Part shown: in pieces, positions 1-8,583 of the stretch
Layout of the letters: every line of letters begins with the position of its first letter
Position numbering within the stretch: position 1 is the stretch's first letter
Assembly: GCF_000470775.1 (NCBI RefSeq)
Contig: NC_022438.1
Location: forward strand, 1,054,001-1,118,000
Direction: 5' to 3'
Source: Leifsonia xyli subsp. cynodontis DSM 46306
GTDB lineage: Bacteria > Actinomycetota > Actinomycetes > Actinomycetales > Microbacteriaceae
DNA length: 64,000 nt
Program-made: the position numbers and the translations under genes
Notes under the pieces: model-generated
Databases searched by the model: none
The model's input: the letters and a program-made list of their open reading frames with translations, nothing else
Told to the model about the DNA's origin: nothing

Positions 1-2019
<2,019 letters not shown>

Positions 2020-2022
2020 CCG

Positions 2023-2078
2023 AAGAATCGTCACGGGAGGCACGGAATCGACCGGTTCCGTGCCTCCTTACGATTCTT
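2023..2078. terminator. Long bipartite hairpin between acnA and dxs
   Basis: A 12-bp perfect stem (2036-2047 with 2056-2067, core GGAGGCACGGAA / TTCCGTGCCTCC) sits inside an outer 9-bp stem (AAGAATCGT 2023-2031 with ACGATTCTT 2070-2078). It begins 3 nt after the aconitase stop and ends 19 nt before the dxs start, so it can end acnA transcription or fold in the dxs leader. There is no long T-tract, as is common for actinobacterial terminators. Confidence 0.8.
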
Positions 2079-2097
2079 GCCGTCCTACACTCATTTC

Positions 2098-4050
2098 ATG
2101 AGCATCCTCGAATCCGTCCACGGGCCGCGCGACCTCGACCGGCTCACGGAGCGGGAGCTCGATCAGCTCGCCGCGGAGGTGCGGGCGTTCCTCGTCTCCA
2201 ATGTCGCGAAGACCGGTGGGCACCTGGGGCCGAACCTCGGCGTCGTGGAGGCGACCATCGCCATCCACCGCGTCTTCGACTCCCCGCGGGACGCGATCGT
2301 GTTCGACACCGGGCACCAGTCCTATGTCCACAAGCTGCTCACCGGGCGGCAGGACTTCTCGCGGCTGCGCCAGAAGGGCGGCCTCGCCGGCTACCCGCAG
2401 CGCTCGGAGTCCGAGCATGACATCGTGGAGAGCTCGCACGCCTCGTCGTCGCTCAGCTGGGCGGACGGCATCTCGCGCGCTTTCGAGATGACCGGGCAGG
2501 ACGACCGGCACGTCGTCGCGGTCGTCGGCGACGGCGCGCTGACCGGCGGGATGACGTGGGAGGCGCTCAACAACATCTCCGACGACAACAACCGCCGCCT
2601 CATCATCGTCGTCAACGACAATGGGCGCTCGTACGCGCCCACGATCGGCGGGATGGCGCGCTTCCTCAATACGGTTCGCACGCGCCGCAGCTACCGCAGC
2701 CTCTATCTCACGAGCCGGAAGGCGTTCGAGAAGCTGGGCCGACCCGGGCAGTCCTTCTACCGCGGCATCCGCGGCGGCCTGCACGGCTTCCTCAGCCGCT
2801 TCTCCGACAACGAGGCGCTCTACTCGAACCTCGACATCAAGTACATCGGCCCGGTCCACGGGCACGACATCGGGGCGATGGAGGAGGCGCTGCGCCAGGC
2901 GAAGAACTACGGCGCTCCGGTCATCGTCCACGCGATCACGCAGAAGGGCCGCGGCTACGAGCCTGCGCTCCGGGACATCGCCGACCAGTTCCACGCTGTC
3001 GGCCAGATCGACCCCGAGACCGGCGACCCGATCGGCAGCCCGTCCAAGCCGAGCTGGACGGGTGTGTTCGCCGAGGAGATCGTCGCGCTCGCGGAGAAGA
3101 ACCCGAAGCTCGTGGGGATCACCGCCGCGATGCTCCGGCCGACCGGTCTGCACCGGTTCGCCGAGCGCTTCCCGGACCGTGTGTACGATGTGGGAATCGC
3201 CGAGCAGCACGCGGTCACCAGCGCGGCGGGCCTCGCTTTCGGCGGGCTGCATCCTGTCGTGGCGATCTACGCCACCTTCATGAACCGGGCGTTCGACCAG
3301 GTGCTGATGGATGTCGCCCTGCACAAGGCGGGCGTCACGTTCGTGCTCGACCGTGCGGGCGTCACCGGACCGGACGGCCCGAGCCATCACGGCATCTGGG
3401 ACCTCGCCATCTTGCAGGTCGTCCCGGGCATCCGGCTGGCGGCCCCGCGCGATGCCAGCCGTTTCCGCGAGGACCTCGCCGAAGCGGTGGCGGTGGACGA
3501 CGCGCCGACCGTTCTCCGCTTCCCGAAGGGGAGCGTCCCCGCCGACATCGCGGCTGTCCGCCGATTGGACGATGGTGTCGATGTGCTGCACGAGAGCGAC
3601 CAGAAGGATGTGCTGCTCGTGACGGTCGGCCCGATGGCCGGCCTCGGCCTCAGAGTGGCCGAAGCGCTCGCGGCGCAGGGGATCGGCACGACCGTCGTGG
3701 ACCCGCGCTGGGTGGTCCCGGTGCCCCGGAGCATCCTCGACCTGGCGGCCGGGCACCGCATCGTGGTGACGATGGAGGACGGCATCCGGGTGGGCGGCGT
3801 CGGCACCCGCGTGCGCCAGGATCTGCGCGAGGCGGGCATCGACACCGCCGTGGACGAGCTGGGCCTGCCGGACGAGTTCATCGACCACGCGACGCGCGAC
3901 GAGATCCTCGACGAGGCCGGGCTCACCCCGCAGAAGATCGCGCGCGACCTGGTGGCGCAGGTGCTCGGCAGCCGGGTTCCGATCGCGAGGCCGCTGCCGG
4001 TGGAGGAACTCACTGAGCCGAGCGCCGAGCGCAAGAAGCGGCGCGCCTAG
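2098..4050 (+). CDS. dxs: 1-deoxy-D-xylulose-5-phosphate synthase
   Basis: Condenses pyruvate and glyceraldehyde 3-phosphate with thiamine diphosphate, the first step of the MEP isoprenoid route; cytoplasmic homodimer. The 650-residue product is of normal length. Visible landmarks are FDTGHQSYVHKLLTGR (about 67-82), the ThDP/Mg motif GDGALTGGMTWEALNNI (about 143-159), and the pyrimidine-domain segment YDVGIAEQHAVTSAAGLA with the catalytic Glu (about 361-378). The ATG at 2098 (MSILESVHG) was chosen; an in-frame codon 21 nt upstream would place the start inside the hairpin that ends acnA. Downstream, the normal neighbour fadB is displaced by about 4.5 kb of inserted DNA. Confidence 0.97.
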   Translation: MSILESVHGPRDLDRLTERELDQLAAEVRAFLVSNVAKTGGHLGPNLGVVEATIAIHRVFDSPRDAIVFDTGHQSYVHKLLTGRQDFSRLRQKGGLAGYPQRSESEHDIVESSHASSSLSWADGISRAFEMTGQDDRHVVAVVGDGALTGGMTWEALNNISDDNNRRLIIVVNDNGRSYAPTIGGMARFLNTVRTRRSYRSLYLTSRKAFEKLGRPGQSFYRGIRGGLHGFLSRFSDNEALYSNLDIKYIGPVHGHDIGAMEEALRQAKNYGAPVIVHAITQKGRGYEPALRDIADQFHAVGQIDPETGDPIGSPSKPSWTGVFAEEIVALAEKNPKLVGITAAMLRPTGLHRFAERFPDRVYDVGIAEQHAVTSAAGLAFGGLHPVVAIYATFMNRAFDQVLMDVALHKAGVTFVLDRAGVTGPDGPSHHGIWDLAILQVVPGIRLAAPRDASRFREDLAEAVAVDDAPTVLRFPKGSVPADIAAVRRLDDGVDVLHESDQKDVLLVTVGPMAGLGLRVAEALAAQGIGTTVVDPRWVVPVPRSILDLAAGHRIVVTMEDGIRVGGVGTRVRQDLREAGIDTAVDELGLPDEFIDHATRDEILDEAGLTPQKIARDLVAQVLGSRVPIARPLPVEELTEPSAERKKRRA

Positions 4051-4104
4051 CCTCATTGACCGAGACCGGGAAAGAGCGCCTCGCACTCAGAGCGCGCCCC
4101 GGAC

Positions 4105-4341
4105 GCGGAAGCCGACCAGGCGCTCCGGCTTCGCGCCGATCTGCTCCACCGTCAGCGAGGAGGCGTTGATTGCCACAACGGCCTCGTCGGACACTTACTG
4201 TTCGACCTCCGCGAAGACGCTCTGCTTGACCGCCAGCTCCTCGAACACAGCCTCGATCACCCAGTCGCAGTCGGCGAAGTCGGACTTCTCCGTCGTGCCG
4301 ATGACCAGGGTGCGCAGACGGTTGGCCTCATCGGGGGAGAT
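4105..4341 (-). pseudogene. Stray internal fragment of a 3-hydroxyacyl-CoA dehydrogenase (fadB-like)
   Basis: On the minus strand this stretch reads as the piece of FadB running from PDEANRLR through DFADCDWVIEAVFEEL to the GFHFF region. It parallels 9287-9524 of the intact fadB at 8584-10719 but is diverged (for example EKSDFADCD against DKADFADCD), has an in-frame stop near 4196-4198 where the intact copy reads EQYLSDE, and lacks about 9 nt present in fadB. It has no start and no flanking fadB sequence. It marks the left edge of the inserted, lower-GC segment between dxs and fadB. It is either a relic of a second fadB-like gene or of recombination with foreign DNA; its divergence argues against a very recent duplication. 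Confidence 0.8.
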
Positions 4342-4492
4342 AGTGATCCAGTTCCGGGATGCGGGAACTACGTAACAGAGAGAAGGGAACCACCTCAGTC
4401 TGGGTACTTTAAATACTAAACGCACTCATAATCTAATGAAAGATTTCAGAGCGCATACTGTGGTACGCGAGCTTATGTTATTTTCATTTGAG

Positions 4493-4522
4493 TTGAGCTC
4501 AGTTTCATCTTGGCCATAACAA
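4493..4522 (+). promoter_or_regulatory. Candidate promoter in AT-rich leader of the small secreted protein gene
   Basis: The stretch 4350-4567 carries no gene and is strikingly AT-rich for this genome. Within it TTGAGC (4493-4498), an 18-nt spacer and TAACAA (4517-4522) form a weak promoter-like pair. An AGGA ribosome binding site precedes the ATG at 4568. The promoter is a pattern match only. Confidence 0.3.
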
Positions 4523-4567
4523 AGTTGTGTTGGTGGTCTCAGGTTGATCAAAGAGTTAGGAATACGA

Positions 4568-4931
4568 ATGTCAAAGAAGACATTGGGAATCTCAGTGGTG
4601 ATCGCTACCGCGACTTTGCTTTCGCCTCTTGTGGTTGCGACTTCCGCTGAAGCGGCCGAAAAGTCGTTGGGCAACATTAACGTGCGCCGGCCAAATCGGA
4701 CAGTTCCCAGAGATTCATACACTGTCTACGTCCAAAGGTGACACTGTGCATTCGATCTATGGTGCGTGGCAGCGCGTCCAGGCGTGGCCGGTCACCAGCA
4801 CCATTACTGCTGGCTACTCAAGCTCGTACTCGTCCTGGGACGTCCATCACTGGCTGTACTACAAGAACGGATCCGGCGGTCGTGTCACGGGTTCCTTGGG
4901 AGTCTCCTCGGCTGGCATGCAGTGCCGGTAA
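4568..4931 (+). pseudogene. Small secreted protein with signal peptide, frameshifted
   Basis: The ATG at 4568 has an AGGA site 7 nt upstream and opens a Sec signal peptide: SKK, then a hydrophobic core ISVVIATATLLSPLVVAT, then a cleavage site near SAEAAEK. The frame stops at 4739-4741 right after DSYTVYVQR. The next frame continues without a gap as GDTVHSIYGAW through a Tyr/Ser/Trp-rich stretch (YSSSYSSWDVHHW) to GMQCR and a stop at 4929-4931. Joined, it would be about 120 residues. I do not recognise the mature sequence. Small secreted proteins in front of a lipoprotein and an adaptor/ABC/permease set resemble actinobacterial bacteriocin loci of the lactococcin-972 kind, but the diagnostic residues of that family are not evident, so cargo status is inference. 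Confidence 0.6.
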
Positions 4932-4963
4932 CGCTCTCTTAACTGCGGCGGCCCGCTTTTATC

Positions 4964-5446
4964 ATGCTGGCTGCCGCAGCAGCAGCGATACTGTTTACCG
5001 GTTGCGCGGAGGAGTCACGCACTTCCAGCATGACTAGCGAAGTTCGGAAGAAGTATCCGACGCCCCTGGACCTCGCGAAAGCTCGCGCGGACTGTCTCAA
5101 TGACAAAGGGTGGAACGTGACTGTCGATGACGATGCACAGATCCACGCATCGTACCCTTCAGCGAAGGATGCCGGGTACCAGAAGGATAGCCATGCCTGC
5201 TTGCTCAAACTGGGGATTGACCCGGACGCGCCTACGCCAGACTCTGTCGTCTCGGCCATGTATCCCTTGTACGAGAAGGGGGCTGCGTGTCTGATCGCTC
5301 ACGGTTGGCCGATTTCTGAGGCACCATCGCTTCAAGTTTTCAAGGACACCTACGAGACAAACCCTTGGTTCCCGTGGGGCGAGGTCCCCACTGGGTCCTT
5401 GGCGGACGCGCTGAAGCTCTGCCCACAACCTAAGCCGACATATTAG
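4964..5446 (+). CDS. Putative lipoprotein of unknown function
   Basis: A 160-residue product beginning MLAAAAAAILFTGCAEES, which ends in a lipobox (LFTGC; the Cys at residue 14 would be lipidated). The mature part has no recognised domain. It contains the paired-Cys segments RADCLNDKGWNV, HACLLKLGI and AACLIAHGW, which look like two or three weakly repeated units of a helical domain, and a further Cys near the end. No strong ribosome binding site precedes the ATG; upstream in-frame CTG codons follow a stop at 4940-4942, so the signal peptide may lack its charged start. It sits 7 nt before the adaptor gene and is probably co-transcribed with the exporter. A role as cargo, immunity or accessory lipoprotein is possible but not shown. 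Confidence 0.6.
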   Translation: MLAAAAAAILFTGCAEESRTSSMTSEVRKKYPTPLDLAKARADCLNDKGWNVTVDDDAQIHASYPSAKDAGYQKDSHACLLKLGIDPDAPTPDSVVSAMYPLYEKGAACLIAHGWPISEAPSLQVFKDTYETNPWFPWGEVPTGSLADALKLCPQPKPTY

Positions 5447-5453
5447 CGTCATC

Positions 5454-6522
5454 ATGAAAGAGAGACAGGCAGGCATCTTTGCCTGGCGGCTGGTGCTTGT
5501 ATACGTCCTTTGCGGTACCGTCGTAGGGGCGGGAACGTTTTGGGCCTGTGCCGAACTTTTCGGTCCCGGTAAGATCGATCCGGTTGTCCCGCAGTATCTA
5601 TACGCGCGAGCCATCCAGTCGTTCGTTGAAGATCAGGTTCCAGTGAACGTGTCAGCCTCCTGGGCCGTGAGCGCACAGGCACCCAATCAGGCGAAGGGTA
5701 TTGTAACCGGGATACTCCCCGGAGCTGCTGGACGTGTCGAGGTGGGTGCCATCCTCTACACGGTCAACCTTCGTCCGGTAGTTGCTGCTGTAGAGGAGGT
5801 TCCATCCTTTCGTTCGCTGTCTGAGGGTATAAAAGGCCCGGACGTTCGCCAGCTTCAAAGTATGCTTGCAACACTTGACTTCTTCGATGGGAAATCTGAT
5901 GGAAACTTCGGCCCCCAGACGACAGCAGCGGTGAAGAAGTGGCAGGCATTCCAGGGTGTCGATATGGACGGTGTCGTCGCGGTGGGCGACATCGTGTACT
6001 TCCAGACCCTTCCCGTCGGCGTCGAACTAGACCCGGAACAGATCCAGGTCGGGCGAGCGCTTGCCGGCGGTGAACCAGGCATCAAAGTGACAGTTTCACC
6101 ACCCACGTTTGTGATCAGCCTAACCGCCGACCAAGCCAAAGAGATCGACGTGGGCACCCCCGTTTCTGTGCCCCAGAGTACCGCGACGTGGCAAGGGACC
6201 GTCTCCCAGCTAGTAGTTCAATCAGATCAGAGTGTCAACGCGGTACTCGAAGGCGTCGGGGGTGAGCCGTTCTGCGGGCAGGAATGCGACACGGTCCCCG
6301 CCGCCGGACAGCCTTCTCTGCCGGGAATCGCGACACTCACGCCAAGAACAGCAGGGATCGTTGTTCCAACCGCTGCCGTACAGACCCGCAGCAACGGCTT
6401 GACCGTCGTTGTCGACCGGCAGGGCACTAAGCGGGCGGTCACCGTTGCGGTGTCTGCTGGCGGAAAATCCGTCATCCGTGGAGTCCCAGAAGGCACCGAA
6501 GTTCGCGTAGGGGGGCCGGTGA
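5454..6522 (+). CDS. Membrane-anchored peptidoglycan-binding adaptor of an ABC exporter (reads through into the ATPase)
   Basis: An N-terminal membrane anchor (about residues 10-33, WRLVLVYVLCGTVVGAGTFW) is followed by a periplasmic-adaptor-like body. A peptidoglycan-binding_1 domain lies at about 125-185 (GIKGPDVRQLQSML ... DGNFGPQTTAAVKKWQ), and a hairpin/barrel region ends ...PEGTEVRVGG. Such proteins link an ABC ATPase and an FtsX/MacB-type permease to the cell wall in Gram-positive exporters. With the present six-G run (6510-6515) the frame does not stop but continues into the downstream ATPase, giving one ORF to 6911. Removing one G would give ...VGGR and a TGA at 6520-6522 overlapping a GTG start at 6519, a standard coupled junction. 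The natural gene end is therefore inferred, and the G-run is the likely site of the change. Confidence 0.7.
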
Positions 6523-7150
6523 TTAGCGTGCATGATCTGAGCTATGCGTATAAGCGCGCTGGAACACCAATAATCGAGAACCTGACCGTCGATTTCCCGC
6601 GAGGAACGATCACCGCCTTGACCGGCCCGTCCGGCAAAGGCAAGTCCACGCTCCTTTACATCCTTGGTCTGATGCTCGTTCCTAACGCGGGGGATGTCGT
6701 TGTCAACGGCACACACACGCGGCGACTCGATGACAACAGCCGCTCCAAGCTTCGGGCAGAGTATTTCGGGTTCGTGTTTCAGGACGCGGTACTCGACCCA
6801 ATACGAACTGTAGCCGACAACATCCTGGAGCCCACTCTGTACAACGGCCGCTCGCGTGCTTCCATGGCGGACCGCAACGCTAATGGACCAGTTCGGGGTG
6901 GCGTTGCGTAGCCGCGCAAAACCTTCGCAGGTGTCGGGAGGCCAGGCGCAGCAGTATCGCACTGTGCCGGGCGCTCTTGTCCGAACCATCCGTGATTCTG
7001 GCAGACGAACCGACAGGAAACCTCGACGACGCCTCCGCACAACTCGTCATCGGTGAAATGAACAGACAAGCCCGCAGCGACCGTGTCGTCATCATCGCCA
7101 CCCACGACCCCCGCGTCATCGAACGCTGCGACCGAACCGTCGAACTGTAG
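6519..7150 (+). pseudogene. ABC transporter ATP-binding subunit, broken by two frameshifts
   Basis: From the GTG at 6519 the product starts VISVHDLSYAYKRAG, with Walker A GPSGKGKSTLL and Q-loop FGFVFQDAVLD, then runs out of frame after NILEPTLYNGRSRASMAD (stop at 6909-6911). The next frame (about 6880-6955) gives LMDQFGVALRSRAKPSQ and the signature VSGGQAQQ. A third frame (about 6960-7150) gives ALCRALLSEPSVILADEPTGNLDD (Walker B and D-loop), IIATHDPR (H-loop) and the end TVEL. All parts of a MacB/LolD-type ATPase of about 210 residues are present but split over three frames, so the exporter should be inactive unless the sequence is wrong. It lies between the adaptor and the permease. Confidence 0.85.
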
Positions 7151-7175
7151 GCGCTCATGCGTTTAGGTCTGTTGC

Positions 7176-8240
7176 ATGAAGCCATTGAGGAGTTCCCTCG
7201 CGCGCTGGGTACCATCCTTCCTGGCAACAGTCCTGGTCGCTGTCGCCGTATCGATCGTCATTGCTACGGCAGGGAGCGCAGCAGGCTTCAGCGAAAGAGT
7301 ACTTGCAAGCTTGGACAGCGCAGGGACCAGGGCCGTCGTCCTCACCGCTCCTCCGTCCGCGAAGCTCAACTCCAACATCATAGACCAACTCGCTGCGATG
7401 GATGGGGTCAGCTGGGTTGGTGGGTTCGGGCCCGCCAAAGATGTGCAAGAGCGTAGCTTTGCTGGAGGCAAGCGAGTGGCGATGCGTGATCTCTGGTCAT
7501 TTGACCAGAGATCCCTCGGAGTTGATGATGCTCACCAGTTAGCAGCCGCCCGTGCGTCTAACGCAGCTGCCCGAAGTCTCGGTCTGATAGACGGGGTCGG
7601 CGTTGTCGTAGACAAGGACGGGGTACCGACGACGATCGGTGGGACGGTCAGACTTCCCACATTTCTCAGCGAGCTGGAACCGGTTGTGCTCGTGCCAAGC
7701 GAGTCGTCGTCGGGCACAGTTACACTTATCGTCGCTATCGCCTCGCGCCCATCACAGGTCCAAGCGCTCACCCACCTGGTCGTTAGCCTTGTACCTGCCG
7801 GGGCATTTGATCGAGTGCAAGTGAAAACGTCGACCGAGCTTGCTAATCTGCGCGCCGTAGTTCAGACTCGCCTGGGAAGCTCAGGAAGGGAAATCGTCGC
7901 GATCAGCCTCATACTCTCAGGTGCCCTTGTGACCGCGGTTCTTACAGGGTTGGTGTTCATGCGCCGCAGAGACTTCGGACGTCGGCGCGCACTGGGTGCC
8001 AGTCGACGATGGATCATCCATTTGGTGGTCTGCCAAACGCTACTGCAAACCGTTCTTGGGGTCTTCGTCGGGACCGTGGTCGCCACAGCGGGACTCGGGA
8101 TGACGGGCTCCCCCACACCACCGCTCTCTTTCCTGCTCGCAAATGCATTGCTGTTCGTTATAGGTGCAGGCCTGGGCTCACTGTTCCCGGCCCTGTACGC
8201 GGCGACCCGTGACCCGGCGAAAGAACTGCGAGTCCCCTGA
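7176..8240 (+). CDS. FtsX/MacB-like ABC transporter permease
   Basis: The 354-residue product has the plan of a MacB/FtsX-type permease. There is one N-terminal membrane segment (about 12-35, VPSFLATVLVAVAVSIVIATAG), a large extracytoplasmic domain (about 40-230), then three membrane segments (about 238-260, 284-308 and 320-343), with the cytoplasmic loop RRRDFGRRRALGASRRWI between the first two. It ends in the usual short tail AATRDPAKELRVP. It follows the broken ATPase by 25 nt and is itself open throughout, so it is a probable orphan of a decayed export operon. Cargo is unknown; cell-wall-linked exporters of this type handle small peptides or lipoproteins. Confidence 0.75.
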   Translation: MKPLRSSLARWVPSFLATVLVAVAVSIVIATAGSAAGFSERVLASLDSAGTRAVVLTAPPSAKLNSNIIDQLAAMDGVSWVGGFGPAKDVQERSFAGGKRVAMRDLWSFDQRSLGVDDAHQLAAARASNAAARSLGLIDGVGVVVDKDGVPTTIGGTVRLPTFLSELEPVVLVPSESSSGTVTLIVAIASRPSQVQALTHLVVSLVPAGAFDRVQVKTSTELANLRAVVQTRLGSSGREIVAISLILSGALVTAVLTGLVFMRRRDFGRRRALGASRRWIIHLVVCQTLLQTVLGVFVGTVVATAGLGMTGSPTPPLSFLLANALLFVIGAGLGSLFPALYAATRDPAKELRVP

Positions 8241-8391
8241 CGAACGGACTTCACGATCTGCGGCTCGAACGAGCCATCCCAGACCCAGGTCAACTCTCTG
8301 TTCCCTCGCTTGCTTCAGTAACTGCTCTGCAAGCTTGCTGCTCATCAATGAACTCTCCCGTCACAGGATCGATCATCGCGGTCGTGTCCAT
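8241..8391 (-). mobile_element. Remnant of an IS256-family transposase gene (N-terminal part)
   Basis: From an ATG at 8391 with an AAAAGG site upstream, the minus strand reads MDTTAMIDPVTGEFIDEQQ. A second frame reads SKLAEQLLKQAREQRVDL, and a third reads WDGSFEPQIVKSVRQG. These resemble the N-terminal helices and the (R/D)DGTFEPQIV(R/K)KRQ segment of IS256-family transposases, with the intervening part deleted. The remnant abuts the permease stop and marks the right edge of the inserted segment. The remaining gap 8392-8583 shows no gene. Confidence 0.5.
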
Positions 8392-8583
8392 CACAGCCTT
8401 TTCCTTTCGGTCAGACCAACCCAGAAACACCGAAAAACAAACAGTACCCGTACGGGGACCTCGTCATTGAGCGGTCGTCTCCGTCGCGGACGGCAGGCGC
8501 ATCGGGGCGGGAGGTTCGGGACAGCCCGGCGGCGAGCTCTCCCTGTGCTCTCTGCTGTGCTCCCGGTCTTCCGTGCGCTGAGG

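Noticed and set aside
2077..2097. Upstream in-frame start for dxs adding seven residues
   Set aside because: It would begin within the terminator hairpin, and MSILESVHGPRDL matches the usual start of Dxs.
2068..4086. A 672-codon open frame antisense to dxs, and similar long antisense frames at 8164-10776, 17443-19047 and 46935-51116
   Set aside because: They lie opposite secure genes, have Arg/Ala/Gly/Pro-rich translations without domains, and follow from high GC at third positions.
4715..4760. LysM motif (YTVYVQRGDTVHSIY) in the small secreted protein
   Set aside because: The match arises only across the frameshift, and the sequence after it has no LysM pattern.
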